Below, piece by piece: positions 45,701 through 53,897 of a stretch of DNA of 64,000 nucleotides. Position 1 is the stretch's first letter. Each line of letters opens with the position of its first letter. The DNA is from Clostridium lundense DSM 17049 (lineage in GTDB: Bacteria > Bacillota > Clostridia > Clostridiales > Clostridiaceae): NCBI RefSeq assembly GCF_000619945.1, contig NZ_JHVC01000006.1, forward strand, positions 1 to 64,000. Reading direction: 5' to 3'. The translations under genes were made by a program, and so were the position numbers. The notes under the pieces are model-generated. The model was given only the letters and a program-made list of their open reading frames with translations, was not told the origin of the DNA and did no database searches.

Positions 45701-46516
45701 AACTTCATTCCAACAACTACTATTAGCAATAGCTGATACTACTCTTAGATCTTCTTTAAAAACCTCAATGTATTGTGCTAGTCCTTCCGTTTCTTCCAAA
45801 ATTCTTAAGGCCCTTTCCATTTTGTTTTTTAACCCTGACATTTCTATCTTAACATCTTCTAATATTATGGTTGCCCATATAGAATCTTCAAATTTAAAAT
45901 CCTCACCTACATTAAATCCTTCCGACACTTCAAAAAGCCATTTTTCTGGCCAAGGAAGACTTTGAGAAAAAGAATAAAGACTTTCTACCATTTCTAAAAC
46001 CTTTATGTCATCTCTTCCTCCATATGAGTCCACCAATTGTAAAAATTCCTCTGTACAATTTTCTTCTTCATATTTTTCTTCAAATAATTCCTCCAAAGCC
46101 TCCTGTTTTAATAACACTGTTTCTGTTCCATCTCCCACTCTAAATGATGGATCTATATCTATTATATGAAAGTTATTACGTATAGCTTGAAGACAGAAAG
46201 AATGTATTGTAGTAATGTTAGCTTTATTAAGTAAGGTAAGCTGTCTTTGCAATCCTTTTGAATCTGGATTTTTATCTAATTCTTTAGATATGGCTTCTCC
46301 TACTCTTTCTTTCATTTCAGAAGCTGCTGCATTAGTAAAAGTTACTACTAAAATTTTATCTATATCTATAGGATTATCTTTATCCATTATTTTCTCTATA
46401 ATTCTTTGAACCAATACAGCAGTTTTCCCTGCACCTGCTGCTGCTGCTACAAGCAAATTGCATCCTTTTGTATGTATAGCACTTTCCTGTTCTTTGGTCC
46501 ACTTCATATCCGCCAT
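42731..46516 (-). CDS. addA: ATP-dependent helicase/nuclease subunit A
   Basis: AddA is the helicase and nuclease subunit of the AddAB double-strand break repair complex, the Firmicute counterpart of RecBCD. The 1261-residue protein has the UvrD-type Walker A 'VAAAAGAGKTAVLVQRI' (residues about 21-37), 'IMIDEYQDSNFVQEVI' (Walker B), 'VGDVKQSIYRFRQA', 'RIMSIHKSKGLEFPVV' and a C-terminal RecB-type nuclease core 'LVIVDYKTDYVDD' with 'QLKYYSEAL'. The partner gene addB, usually adjacent, is not in the window. The last codons lie in an inverted repeat. Confidence 0.95.
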   Translation of the reverse strand: MADMKWTKEQESAIHTKGCNLLVAAAAGAGKTAVLVQRIIEKIMDKDNPIDIDKILVVTFTNAAASEMKERVGEAISKELDKNPDSKGLQRQLTLLNKANITTIHSFCLQAIRNNFHIIDIDPSFRVGDGTETVLLKQEALEELFEEKYEEENCTEEFLQLVDSYGGRDDIKVLEMVESLYSFSQSLPWPEKWLFEVSEGFNVGEDFKFEDSIWATIILEDVKIEMSGLKNKMERALRILEETEGLAQYIEVFKEDLRVVSAIANSSCWNEVNMKIMNFSFGTLPRKRVDESIKEIKDKALDIRKKVKEKIEKIKEDLFVGSDNVGETLQKMYPRIKCLSKLVMEFNDIYKDKKREKNIIDFNDIEHLALEILTDFNEKEEIIPSSIAIEYRKKFEEIMIDEYQDSNFVQEVILNAVSRQPNIILEEEKLNEPNMFMVGDVKQSIYRFRQAKPELFLDKYNSYSEKEKSINRKIKLFKNFRSRREIIDGVNFIFEQIMCKSVGELNYDEGEKLNPGAEFVIPEENINYAGPIEMHIMEKGGADTQDISSYDEYDNGIFTEEQEQPDNIQLEGDMVAKIINNLIAGENGPFKVLDKNTQNYRDIQYRDIVILMRATSQMAPIFMEELNNRGIPVFADTSSGYFETMEIKTVLALLQIIDNPRQDIPLLAALRSPIFSFTAEDVIDIRLVNSEISIYEGLKKISNIEACTDEEINYVKGLQESFIKKVKGFLIKLGEWREKSLNMSIDQFIWHIYTDTGYYGFVGALPGGLQRQANLRILFERAKQYENTSYRGLFNFINFINKLKNSSGDMGSAKILGENEDVVRIMSIHKSKGLEFPVVILAGTGKNFNLQDIRKNVLYHQQLGLGPEYVDLEKRISYPTIIKQIIKNKIKIETLSEEMRILYVAFTRAKEKLIITGMVNNLDNNIDKWCHIGMEEDDKIPEYALIEGKNYLDWIVPAISRHKDGICLREKVGVSSSGEKIILDESKWKVKIWSRDELIESDKLEIEERDILKELETLQFSAESSKYKDELEKRLTWNYKYIQSCTIPAKFSVSELKRRFSIIDNENSEPIVKASFLKKPLFLEKVKKFSSAEKGTLMHLVMQHMDIDKIATVEDINNQINLMIVNEFLTEDQAKVIKAEKILKFFKNSLGERVKKSSLVKRETPFYIEIKSTDIFKELPEEIYGEEKVLIQGVIDLYFEEDDGLVIVDYKTDYVDDIDKIKKKYSLQLKYYSEALERITGKKVKENYLYLFHIDDFLKVH

Positions 46517-46656
46517 GACTTTTCCTCCAATTCCTGAAAAAAGGACTTTCTTTTTAGAAAATCCTTTTAGATAGTAATAGTATATGTAATCATTTTATCA
46601 TATTTAGTTTTTGATATTCATTATATTTATTTATTTTTCCTATATATTAACTAAAA

Positions 46657-48153
46657 TTATAATGTAACTCCATTTTTTAAAATAGCTATTTCTCTAAAAT
46701 TATTTCTTTCATTATTAACAAATTCACCACTAGCAACCTTTATTACATAGTTAATAAGTGTATCTAATATGTCATTTTGTAATTTATCTTCAATAAGTAT
46801 ACCTGCATTAAAATCTATCCAATGAGGTTTTCTATTAAATATTTCTGTATTAGTGGAGATTTTTATGGTAGGTACACAAGTACCAAATGGAGTTCCTCTT
46901 CCAGTAGTAAATAATACCATATGACAACCGCTAGCAGCTATAGCTGTTGAGGCCACTAAATCATTTCCAGGGGCACTTAAAAGATTTAATCCTTTTTTAT
47001 TTTTATCCAATCTTTCACCGTATTTTAATACATTAACCACCCTTGCTTTCCCACCCTTTTGGACACAACCTAAAGATTTTTCCTCCAAAGTTGTTATACC
47101 TCCTGCTTTATTTCCCGGAGAAGGATTTTCACAAACAGGTTCACCATAACTCATAAAATATTTTTTAAAATCATTTACAAGATCCACAGTCTTATTGAAT
47201 ATAGCTAAATCCTCTGCTCTTTCCATAAGAATTGTTTCCGCACCAAACATCTCTGGAACTTCTGTAAGAATTGTAGTTCCCCCTTGTGATATTAGAAAAT
47301 CCGAAAATATTCCTACTAATGGATTAACAGTTATACCAGATAATCCATCAGAACCTCCGCACTTAAGTCCAACTTTTAATTCACTTAATGGAATGTCTTT
47401 TCTTTTGTCATTTTTCATATTTTCATATAGAACTTTTAATATTTTTACCCCTTCTTCTATTTCATTCTCTACATCTTGGCATACTAAAAATTTAACCCTT
47501 TTTTCATTAAATTCACCTAAAGTATCTTTAAAAGTTTCTATTTGATTGTTTTCACAACCAAGTCCTAACACCAATACTCCTCCGCTATTAGGGTGATTTA
47601 CTAAACCTTGCAATATATTTCTTGTATTTATATGGTCATCTCCTAATTGAGAACATCCATAGCTATGCTTAAAGGCTACTATACTATCTATATTTTCAAC
47701 TTTCTCTTCCATTTTAAATCTTTCTATTATAGAATCTGCTACCCCATTTACACATCCTACCGTTGGAACTATCCATAATTCATTTCTTATACCAATTTCC
47801 CCATTTTCTCTTCTATAACCTTTAAAAGTTAAATTCCTGTTCTTCTCCTGGTTAAAAGGAATACTACTTTGATTAAACTCGTAATTTAAAACACTGCTTA
47901 AATTTGTTTTTATATTATGAGAATGAATAAATTCTCCTTTATATATATGCTTTATTGCATGTCCTATTGGAAAACCATACTTTATTATATCTTCATTCTT
48001 AACTATATCTTTTATAGCAATCTTATGTCCCTTTTTTATATCTTCTTTTAGTTCTACTTCTTCTCCCTGTATCTGTATGATTTGTCCCTTTCGTAAATCT
48101 GTTAAAGCTACAACTACATTATCATGCTTATTTATTTTTATAAATTCTTTCAT
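46657..48153 (-). CDS. uxaA: Altronate dehydratase
   Basis: UxaA dehydrates D-altronate to 2-keto-3-deoxygluconate in galacturonate breakdown. The 498-residue protein has an N-terminal SAF-type domain (about 8-85) followed by the UxaA core with 'GYRRENGEIGIRNELWIVPTVG' (quoted in part), 'FKHSYGCSQLG', 'VLGLGCENNQ' and 'KCGGSDGLSGIT', where the Cys residues probably bind iron. The ATG at 48153 follows AGGTG; an upstream GTG is less well placed. It forms a pair with uxaB, 27 bases upstream. Confidence 0.94.
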   Translation of the reverse strand: MKEFIKINKHDNVVVALTDLRKGQIIQIQGEEVELKEDIKKGHKIAIKDIVKNEDIIKYGFPIGHAIKHIYKGEFIHSHNIKTNLSSVLNYEFNQSSIPFNQEKNRNLTFKGYRRENGEIGIRNELWIVPTVGCVNGVADSIIERFKMEEKVENIDSIVAFKHSYGCSQLGDDHINTRNILQGLVNHPNSGGVLVLGLGCENNQIETFKDTLGEFNEKRVKFLVCQDVENEIEEGVKILKVLYENMKNDKRKDIPLSELKVGLKCGGSDGLSGITVNPLVGIFSDFLISQGGTTILTEVPEMFGAETILMERAEDLAIFNKTVDLVNDFKKYFMSYGEPVCENPSPGNKAGGITTLEEKSLGCVQKGGKARVVNVLKYGERLDKNKKGLNLLSAPGNDLVASTAIAASGCHMVLFTTGRGTPFGTCVPTIKISTNTEIFNRKPHWIDFNAGILIEDKLQNDILDTLINYVIKVASGEFVNNERNNFREIAILKNGVTL

Positions 48154-48179
48154 GACTATCACCTACACCTTTAAAAAAT

Positions 48180-49631
48180 TTACATAACTCTTTTTATTGC
48201 TTCTGTAATTCCTTCATTTTCAATATAGAATAAGTACTCTGTTACTTTATCCGTAAGTCCCTTAACTTTATTTAAATTCATCTTCCAGTTTTTTTCATAG
48301 CCTAATATAGTTTGGACTAAATTTCTTAAACTTTCTTTAGAACCATCATAGTTTGCCCAAGCTTCCTTATATAAAACTAAAATATCCTTGTTATCAACTA
48401 AATTAATATTTTCTCCATTTCTATTTCCTTTATAAAATTCCATTAATGCAGCTAAAGAAAATACCAGTTTGCTCGGAAGTTCATTGTTTATATTTACATA
48501 CTGCAATAGAGAAGGTAAATCTCTTGTTTCAAATTTTGACATAGAGTTTAAAGCTATACTCATTAAATAATGTTTTACATAGGGGTTTTTAAATCTTTCT
48601 ATTACTGATTCTGCAAATTCTTCTAATTCTTCTTTTGATAAATTTAAGGTTGGAATTATTTCTTTATAAACTAAATCTGTTACATATTTACCTATAACCT
48701 GATGATTCATAACTTCTTCTACAGTATTTAAACCGTACAGATATGCAACAAAAACCATAGCAGTATGAGCACCATTTAAGATTCGTACCTTCCTTGTTCT
48801 ATATGGAGCCATACTATTAACAAACTTTACATTTAGTCCTGCCTTGTCCACAGGGAATTCATTCTTAATCCATTCTGGTCCTTCTATTACCCATAGATGG
48901 AACTGTTCTCCTACATCTACTAATTGATCTTCATAACCTAATTCTTTTCTTACTTCTTCTATTCTATCCTTTGGATATCCTGGAACTATCCTATCTACTA
49001 ATGAACAACAAAAAACATTTGCTTCATTGATCCAATCTATAAACTTCTTTTCTAAATTCCAGATTTCTGCATACCTCAAAACTAAATTCTTTAATTTTTC
49101 TCCATTTCTGTCTATAAGCTCACAAGGTATAATTATAAACCCTTTGTTTTTATCTCCTTTAAATGTTTTGAATCTGTGATATAAAAAAGCAGTTAATTTT
49201 GCTGGATAGCAGCTTTGAGGTAAATCTTCTAACTTGTCATTTTCATTAAAAGAAATACCTGCTTCTGTTGTATTTGAAACTATAAATCTAAGTTCCGGGT
49301 TTTCTGCTAACTTTAAATATTCATTATAATTTTCATAAGGATTAATTCCTCTACTTATACTATTTACAATTTTATGTTCTCTTACAGCTATACCATTCTT
49401 TAAACCTTGAAGATATAAAGTATATAATCCATCCTGTTCATTTAATTTATTTACCAATCCATTATTGATTGGTTGAACTACCACAACACTTCCATTAAAA
49501 AGTGCCTTTGTATTCATATCATCAATTATCCAATCTACAAATGCCCTTAAAAAATTTCCTTCTCCAAACTGAAGTACTTTTTCAGGATATTTTTTATACT
49601 CTTTAAAAAATTCCTTATTCAATATTTCCAT
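48180..49631 (-). CDS. uxaB: Tagaturonate reductase (altronate oxidoreductase)
   Basis: UxaB reduces D-tagaturonate to D-altronate with NADH. The 483-residue protein of the mannitol-dehydrogenase superfamily has 'VLQFGEGNFLRAFVDW' at the N-terminus (dinucleotide site), 'FIVSNTTEAGISF', 'VDRIVPGYPKDRIEE' and 'VRILNGAHTAMVFVAYL', with the Lys-x-x-x-x-Asn-x-x-His active-site arrangement near 'RKVRILNGAH'. UxaA follows. The isomerase uxaC and the kinase and aldolase for the lower pathway are not in the window. Confidence 0.93.
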   Translation of the reverse strand: MEILNKEFFKEYKKYPEKVLQFGEGNFLRAFVDWIIDDMNTKALFNGSVVVVQPINNGLVNKLNEQDGLYTLYLQGLKNGIAVREHKIVNSISRGINPYENYNEYLKLAENPELRFIVSNTTEAGISFNENDKLEDLPQSCYPAKLTAFLYHRFKTFKGDKNKGFIIIPCELIDRNGEKLKNLVLRYAEIWNLEKKFIDWINEANVFCCSLVDRIVPGYPKDRIEEVRKELGYEDQLVDVGEQFHLWVIEGPEWIKNEFPVDKAGLNVKFVNSMAPYRTRKVRILNGAHTAMVFVAYLYGLNTVEEVMNHQVIGKYVTDLVYKEIIPTLNLSKEELEEFAESVIERFKNPYVKHYLMSIALNSMSKFETRDLPSLLQYVNINNELPSKLVFSLAALMEFYKGNRNGENINLVDNKDILVLYKEAWANYDGSKESLRNLVQTILGYEKNWKMNLNKVKGLTDKVTEYLFYIENEGITEAIKRVM

Positions 49632-49663
49632 TTTTCATCCCCCAATACAAAATTATTGTTAAC

Positions 49664-49729
49664 GTGTGCAAAAACACTTAAAAATTTTTCTTATAACTTA
49701 ACTATCCTAGTCATTAATATTTTGCACAC
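49664..49729. promoter_or_regulatory. Operator-like inverted repeat upstream of uxaBA
   Basis: GTGTGCAAAA (49664-49673) and TTTTGCACAC (49720-49729) are perfect inverted copies 46 bases apart, flanking a probable minus-strand -10 box (TATAAG, near 49690). They are good candidates for a repressor site for hexuronate genes. The regulator is not in the window. Confidence 0.5.
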
Positions 49730-49854
49730 AATTATTACATAAGTTTAATTTTGAAAAATGTTACATTGTTTACTGAAACATATAATACTTCTAATAATTA
49801 TATCACAAAAATATATCCTTACCTGTATAAAATATTAAAAGTTAACTTTAAACC

Positions 49855-49926
49855 AAAAGGCCTATCTCAAAATAAGTTTTATAACCAACATATTGATTAT
49901 TTTTCTGTTTTGAGACAGACCTTTTT
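49855..49926 (-). terminator. Hairpin after the M20 amidohydrolase gene
   Basis: AAAAGG-C-CT-A-TCTCAAAAT and CTGTTTTGAGACAGACCTTTT are imperfect inverted arms around a 31-base loop. It can terminate in the minus direction, and in the plus direction it ends with TTTTTT. The arm 'GGTCTGTCTCAAAA' resembles ends of some insertion sequences. The rest of the 303-base gap between 49631 and 49935 holds only the operator-like repeat. Confidence 0.5.
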
Positions 49927-49934
49927 TATACAAA

Positions 49935-51104
49935 TTACCTATTTAAAAAATCTAAAGCCACTTGCGCATAACTACTTGCTCCTATAGGCAAAGCATCTTC
50001 ATCTACGTTAAAGAAATTAGAATGATGAGAATAGCAACATTTCTTTTTTTCATTACGCCCTCCAAGAAACATCAATGCTCCCGGAACATGATTTAAATAT
50101 TCGGAAAAGTCTTCAGACCCCATAACCTTTTCTATATTAATAACATTTTCTTTTCCAATTAATTTTTCTACTGCTTCTTTAGCTAAATTGGCTGAAACTT
50201 CTTCATTAATAGTAGGATCACATATGCAATCATATTTAAAATCATATTCGCAACCATAAGCTTCACAAGTATTTTTTATTACTTTTTCCATCCACTTTGG
50301 CATAGAGCTATGAGAATACTCTTCAAAGGCCCTATTCATTCCTGTAATTTCTGCTTTTGCAGGAACTACATTAAATCTTTCTCCTGCATTAATAGTTCCT
50401 ACATTAATTACTATAGGATTTCTAACATCATTTACCCTAGTAGCTAACGTATGAAATCCCTGTAATACTGCTGTGGCACAAGTAATTGCATCTACCCCTT
50501 GCCAAGGAGAAGACCCATGACATGATTTACCTTTAATTGTAAGCTTCCATACATCTCCTGAGGCCATAATTGGTCCTGGTTGTAAGCTTACTTGTCCTAC
50601 TGGAACATCTGACCAAATATGCATGCCAAATATCATGTCTACCTTAGGATTTTCTAGTACTCCTTCCTTTACCATTTTTTTAGCACCACTACCCATTTCT
50701 TCTGCTGGTTGAAAAATAAACTTTACAGTTCCATTTAGTTCACTTTTCATTTCTGAAAGTACTTTAGCTGCCCCTAATAACATAGCTGCATGGCAGTCAT
50801 GTCCACATGCATGCATCATTCCTGGTACTTCTGAACTAAATTCCAGTCCAGTTTCCTCATTAACAGACAAAGCATCTATATCAGCACGAAGTGCTACCAC
50901 CTTGCCTTCCTTATCTCCTTTAAGAAGTGCTACTACTCCAGTTTCTCCTATTGTAGTTGCCTGAAGCCCCATCTTTTCAAGCTCTTCTTTTATCCTTTTA
51001 GAAGTTCTATACTCCTTAAAAGATGGTTCTGGGTGCCTGTGAAAATCCCTTCTTAACTCTACCATCCAATTATAATACTTATTTGCTAATTCTAAAGTTT
51101 TCAT
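49935..51104 (-). CDS. M20-family amidohydrolase (N-acyl-amino acid hydrolase type)
   Basis: The 389-residue cytosolic metal-dependent enzyme should cleave N-acyl or N-carbamoyl groups from amino acids. Metal ligands and catalytic residues are seen in 'GMMHACGHDCHAAMLLGAA', 'FIFQPAEEMGSGAKKMV' and 'KVMGSEDFSEYL', with 'GKSCHGSSPWQGVDAI' in the dimerisation domain. It is close to hippurate hydrolases and aminoacylases. It is downstream of a T-box-controlled transporter gene in the same direction, and the two may handle the same amino acid derivative. Confidence 0.88.
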   Translation of the reverse strand: MKTLELANKYYNWMVELRRDFHRHPEPSFKEYRTSKRIKEELEKMGLQATTIGETGVVALLKGDKEGKVVALRADIDALSVNEETGLEFSSEVPGMMHACGHDCHAAMLLGAAKVLSEMKSELNGTVKFIFQPAEEMGSGAKKMVKEGVLENPKVDMIFGMHIWSDVPVGQVSLQPGPIMASGDVWKLTIKGKSCHGSSPWQGVDAITCATAVLQGFHTLATRVNDVRNPIVINVGTINAGERFNVVPAKAEITGMNRAFEEYSHSSMPKWMEKVIKNTCEAYGCEYDFKYDCICDPTINEEVSANLAKEAVEKLIGKENVINIEKVMGSEDFSEYLNHVPGALMFLGGRNEKKKCCYSHHSNFFNVDEDALPIGASSYAQVALDFLNR

Positions 51105-51172
51105 CTATAAATCCCCCTTTATTATTATATATATTTATTTATATATTAGCTAAATCATGATATTAATAAAAA

Positions 51173-52366
51173 CTAAAGCATCTTAACCATAACACCAGCC
51201 AATACAACAGATGCAATTGTAACTGTTACAAAACCTGCCACCAACATTTTAGGCAATATTTCATTTAGTATAAACTGCTTTTCTTCTGCGTTTTCACCTT
51301 CTGCATTAGCAACCTCTTGTGAAATTATAAATGTCCCAGGAAAACCAAAGAGTGCTGTTATACCTATAGCAAAAGACATTTGCCAACTATATCCTAACAT
51401 TTTACCTACAGGAATACTTGCTAATCCTATTCCTATAACTCCTAATATTAAACTCATTACTAATGGCCATAGTAATGACACTACCATTTCAGGAGTAGCG
51501 TTTATCAAATTTGCAAATATTACTGTTAATAAACTTCCCATGGCAAGTCCAAATGTATTAGCTTTAGTCATACCATCCTTTTCAAGAAAACCTATTTCTT
51601 TCAAAATGACACCTACTATTAAGCACATAACATATTTGTTAATAACATTATTTGTTAAAGCAGCTATTTTAAAACTCAATAAAGTTGCTAAACCAAGCTT
51701 TGCTAAAATAATAGATGGTGTTTGAAATTCCTTTGGAAGCTCAGGAATAATAGCATATTTAGGTCTATTCTTTACATTTTCTGACGCTGATGCTATTTCT
51801 TCTATGGCAATATTCTTTTTTATAACTCCATTTTTTAAATTCTTTGACAGTCTCTTAGCTTCTCTGCTTAAACATAGTGAAGCAATTGGATATCCAAAGA
51901 ATCCTTGCACTACCACTAGTAAAGTAGCAAAGACCATAATAGTTTGAAGTCCTTTTGCCTTAGCAGCCTCTCCCATCATAATTCCTGCAACTACTCCTCC
52001 AGCTATAGGTGGTGCTGCTGCTACAGAATAATTTCGTCCAATGATAGGTGTACCTACTAAATAAACAAAAATCGCAATTCCTATAATAGAAACCAAAGCT
52101 ATTACAACAGTTTTCCATTGTTCAACAAGGTCTTTAATTCCCATTAATGTTCCCATATGTGTAATTAAAATTGCAATTAATATAGACCCCATTGGAAGTA
52201 GTGATGAATCCTTAAATATGGTTTTAGGAAGCCCCATCCAAAAACCAACAAGAAGTATAACTGAAGAAACAAATAAGGTTGAACAAATAGCCTTTGTTTT
52301 AGTAGATATAAAATCTCCAAAACCAAAAATGATAAATAGTACTGTGAATGCTAATAATCCATCCAT
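51173..52366 (-). CDS. Polytopic membrane transporter of unknown specificity, T-box controlled
   Basis: The 397-residue protein starts at an ATG behind AGGGGG and consists of about ten hydrophobic helices joined by short loops, with one charged loop around residues 185-225. 'APPIAGGVVAGIMMGEAA' and 'GITALFGFPGTFIISQEVA' look like the conserved re-entrant parts of a secondary transporter. I do not recognise the family with certainty. The T-box leader points to a substrate linked to an amino acid. The amidohydrolase gene follows 68 bases downstream. Confidence 0.65.
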   Translation of the reverse strand: MDGLLAFTVLFIIFGFGDFISTKTKAICSTLFVSSVILLVGFWMGLPKTIFKDSSLLPMGSILIAILITHMGTLMGIKDLVEQWKTVVIALVSIIGIAIFVYLVGTPIIGRNYSVAAAPPIAGGVVAGIMMGEAAKAKGLQTIMVFATLLVVVQGFFGYPIASLCLSREAKRLSKNLKNGVIKKNIAIEEIASASENVKNRPKYAIIPELPKEFQTPSIILAKLGLATLLSFKIAALTNNVINKYVMCLIVGVILKEIGFLEKDGMTKANTFGLAMGSLLTVIFANLINATPEMVVSLLWPLVMSLILGVIGIGLASIPVGKMLGYSWQMSFAIGITALFGFPGTFIISQEVANAEGENAEEKQFILNEILPKMLVAGFVTVTIASVVLAGVMVKML

Positions 52367-52390
52367 AGTAATGCCCCCTTTTAAATTTAT

Positions 52391-52429
52391 AAAAAAACCT
52401 CTATATATCTTAAAAAAGATATATAGAGG
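52391..52429 (-). terminator. T-box leader terminator
   Basis: On the minus strand CCTCTATATATCTT pairs with AAGATATATAGAGG and is followed by TTTTTTT. The 5' arm continues directly from the T-box sequence, as expected for the competing antiterminator. Confidence 0.9.
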
Positions 52430-52680
52430 CGTATTAACACTGTACCACTCTACTTCATCATAAAAAATGATCTCATTATTAGGTCTAACAACCCTTTGCA
52501 TTTTAACGGCTGCTCCCGTAAAGGCCTACTAAACCTTTCGGCCCTTAGATTCCAGGTTGATCATAGCTACTAGTTAGTACCAATTTTCACCATCCATTGA
52601 CTCTCTTTAACTAACTACTGTAGTTTTCTACCTATCATCATCTTTAACTTGTATTTTTAGCGGTATTAAATTTGGATTTA
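52391..52680 (-). promoter_or_regulatory. T-box riboswitch upstream of the membrane transporter gene
   Basis: The minus strand shows a Stem I with GA/kink-turn base (GAU-GAUA-GGU with ACC-UGGA-AUC), the distal loop GAGAGTCAATGGATGGTGAAAATTGG (20-base limit exceeded only as a region name; key parts GATGGTGAAAA), a helix UAGUUAGU / ACUAACUA, and the T-box GAGTGGTACAGTG at 52438-52450, followed by the terminator. The triplet just before the lower ACCU strand is UCA (52558-52560, Ser); AUC (Ile), one base earlier, is the alternative. Confidence 0.88.
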
Positions 52681-52686
52681 AGCTAG

Positions 52687-52715
52687 ATGTTATCATATGT
52701 ATTTTACAATGTCAA
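52687..52715 (-). promoter_or_regulatory. Promoter of the T-box transcript
   Basis: On the minus strand TTGACA (52710-52715) and TAACAT (52687-52692) are 17 bases apart, placing the start near 52680 at the 5' end of the T-box leader. Confidence 0.85.
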
Positions 52716-52868
52716 CCATATTTTGAAATTAATTTAATATTTTACATATGAAGTTTTTATGAAAGTAATCATTCATAATTTATAAAAATCTGTAGCACTA
52801 AATTTATGAATGTCTTCCATAAATTTAGTACATACTAATCATATATTGCAAATGAAAGGTGTGTTACT

Positions 52869-53120
52869 ATGGATAAAACAACAATAATGGGTGTAAGCAT
52901 TGATCCAAGAAATATTCATGCGGTAGATGTTCAAAATATTCTTACAAGACATGGATGTATAATAAAAACTAGATTAGGACTTCATGAAACTTCAAATGAT
53001 TCTTGCTCTCATAAAGGAACAATTTTACTTCAACTTTGTGGAAGCAATGAAGAGATCCAAACATTGGAAAAAGATTTATTAGAAATAAAGGATGTAAATG
53101 TAAATAAAATGGAGATATAA
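52869..53120 (+). CDS. TM1266-like iron-only hydrogenase system regulator
   Basis: The 83-residue protein has the ACT-like ferredoxin fold pattern of the TM1266 family: 'IMGVSIDPRNIHAVDVQNIL', 'HGCIIKTRLGLHE' and 'KGTILLQLCGSNEEI'. Members are often associated with the maturation genes of [FeFe] hydrogenase, where they are thought to regulate by small-ligand binding. No hydrogenase gene is in the window. It is a single gene on the plus strand between two minus-strand clusters. Confidence 0.85.
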   Translation: MDKTTIMGVSIDPRNIHAVDVQNILTRHGCIIKTRLGLHETSNDSCSHKGTILLQLCGSNEEIQTLEKDLLEIKDVNVNKMEI

Positions 53121-53161
53121 TCAAAAGGTGAATTGCCAGTTTAAAGCAATTCACCTTTTGA
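53121..53161. terminator. Bidirectional terminator
   Basis: TCAAAAGGTGAATTGC and GCAATTCACCTTTTGA form a perfect 16-bp stem between convergent genes. Confidence 0.88.
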
Positions 53162-53165
53162 AAAC

Positions 53166-53897
53166 TTATTCAATTCCTGATTTTAATTCTTTTATAAAAG
53201 CTTCCAATTCCTTAAAATCGTGCTGTTTCTTAAGTATTGCACTTCCTACAAAAACTCCATCTGCTCCTGCCTTTGATGCCATATTAACATCTTCTTTAGT
53301 TGAAATTCCAACTCCAGCATAAATAGGAGTTTTTATTCCTACATTTTTCAAATACTTTATACACTTATCTAAAGTATCATATCCTTCTTTGACTTTGCCA
53401 TCTGGCTTTGCTTGTAAATACACAAAACCATTGGAATTTTTAGCTTCTTCTACCTCATTGTCTGGCATACCAAATGTCACATAGCAAGATATCTTTAAAT
53501 TATTTTTCATTAATTCATTTGTAATAGTATCATCCTTTGTTCCTACAAGAATAATATCTTCTATAGAATTATCTTTGCAGTACTTAATAAACTTATTAAG
53601 ACCTAACTCAATTATACTATGTTCATATATTAATAATAATAATTCTACATTAGGATTTTCTTCTCTTATTTTTGAAATACCATTAAAATATGCATCTGCA
53701 TCATTACATTTTTCTATTGCCAACCTCATTCTTGAACTTATATATTCACTATCTATATATGCATTGTCTGTAGGGTAACTTATTTCAATAACATCACAAC
53801 CAGATTTTGCATATACATCAGCTATTTTTATACTCTCTTCAATAGATGGATAACCATAAGATAAATATCCAATTAATTTAGTTTTCAAATTTTCCAC
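53166..53897 (-). CDS. TrpA-like TIM-barrel protein without TrpB partner
   Basis: The 243-residue protein matches the tryptophan synthase alpha fold: 'LIGYLSYGYPSIEESIKIA' at the start and 'GVGISTKEDV' and 'GADGVFVGSAIL' at the end, a phosphate-binding pattern. The active-site loop differs: the usual P-F-S-D-P-x-A-D-G-P is replaced by 'EISYPTDNAYIDSEY', which keeps the Glu but does not clearly keep the second catalytic Asp. No other trp gene is near. It is the last gene of a nucleoside-type catabolic cluster, so a lyase or aldolase role on another phosphorylated substrate is more likely than tryptophan synthesis. Confidence 0.75.
   Translation of the reverse strand: MENLKTKLIGYLSYGYPSIEESIKIADVYAKSGCDVIEISYPTDNAYIDSEYISSRMRLAIEKCNDADAYFNGISKIREENPNVELLLLIYEHSIIELGLNKFIKYCKDNSIEDIILVGTKDDTITNELMKNNLKISCYVTFGMPDNEVEEAKNSNGFVYLQAKPDGKVKEGYDTLDKCIKYLKNVGIKTPIYAGVGISTKEDVNMASKAGADGVFVGSAILKKQHDFKELEAFIKELKSGIE

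Noticed and set aside
45321..45965. A 214-codon frame antisense to addA
   Set aside because: The addA reading is unambiguous; long antisense frames arise from its low-GC codon bias. The same applies to the other antisense frames in the window.
49751..49987. A 78-codon frame on the plus strand
   Set aside because: It runs through a hairpin and into the opposite strand of the amidohydrolase gene, without a ribosome site.
53166..53897. Assignment as true trpA
   Set aside because: No trpB or other trp genes nearby and the active-site loop is not conserved.
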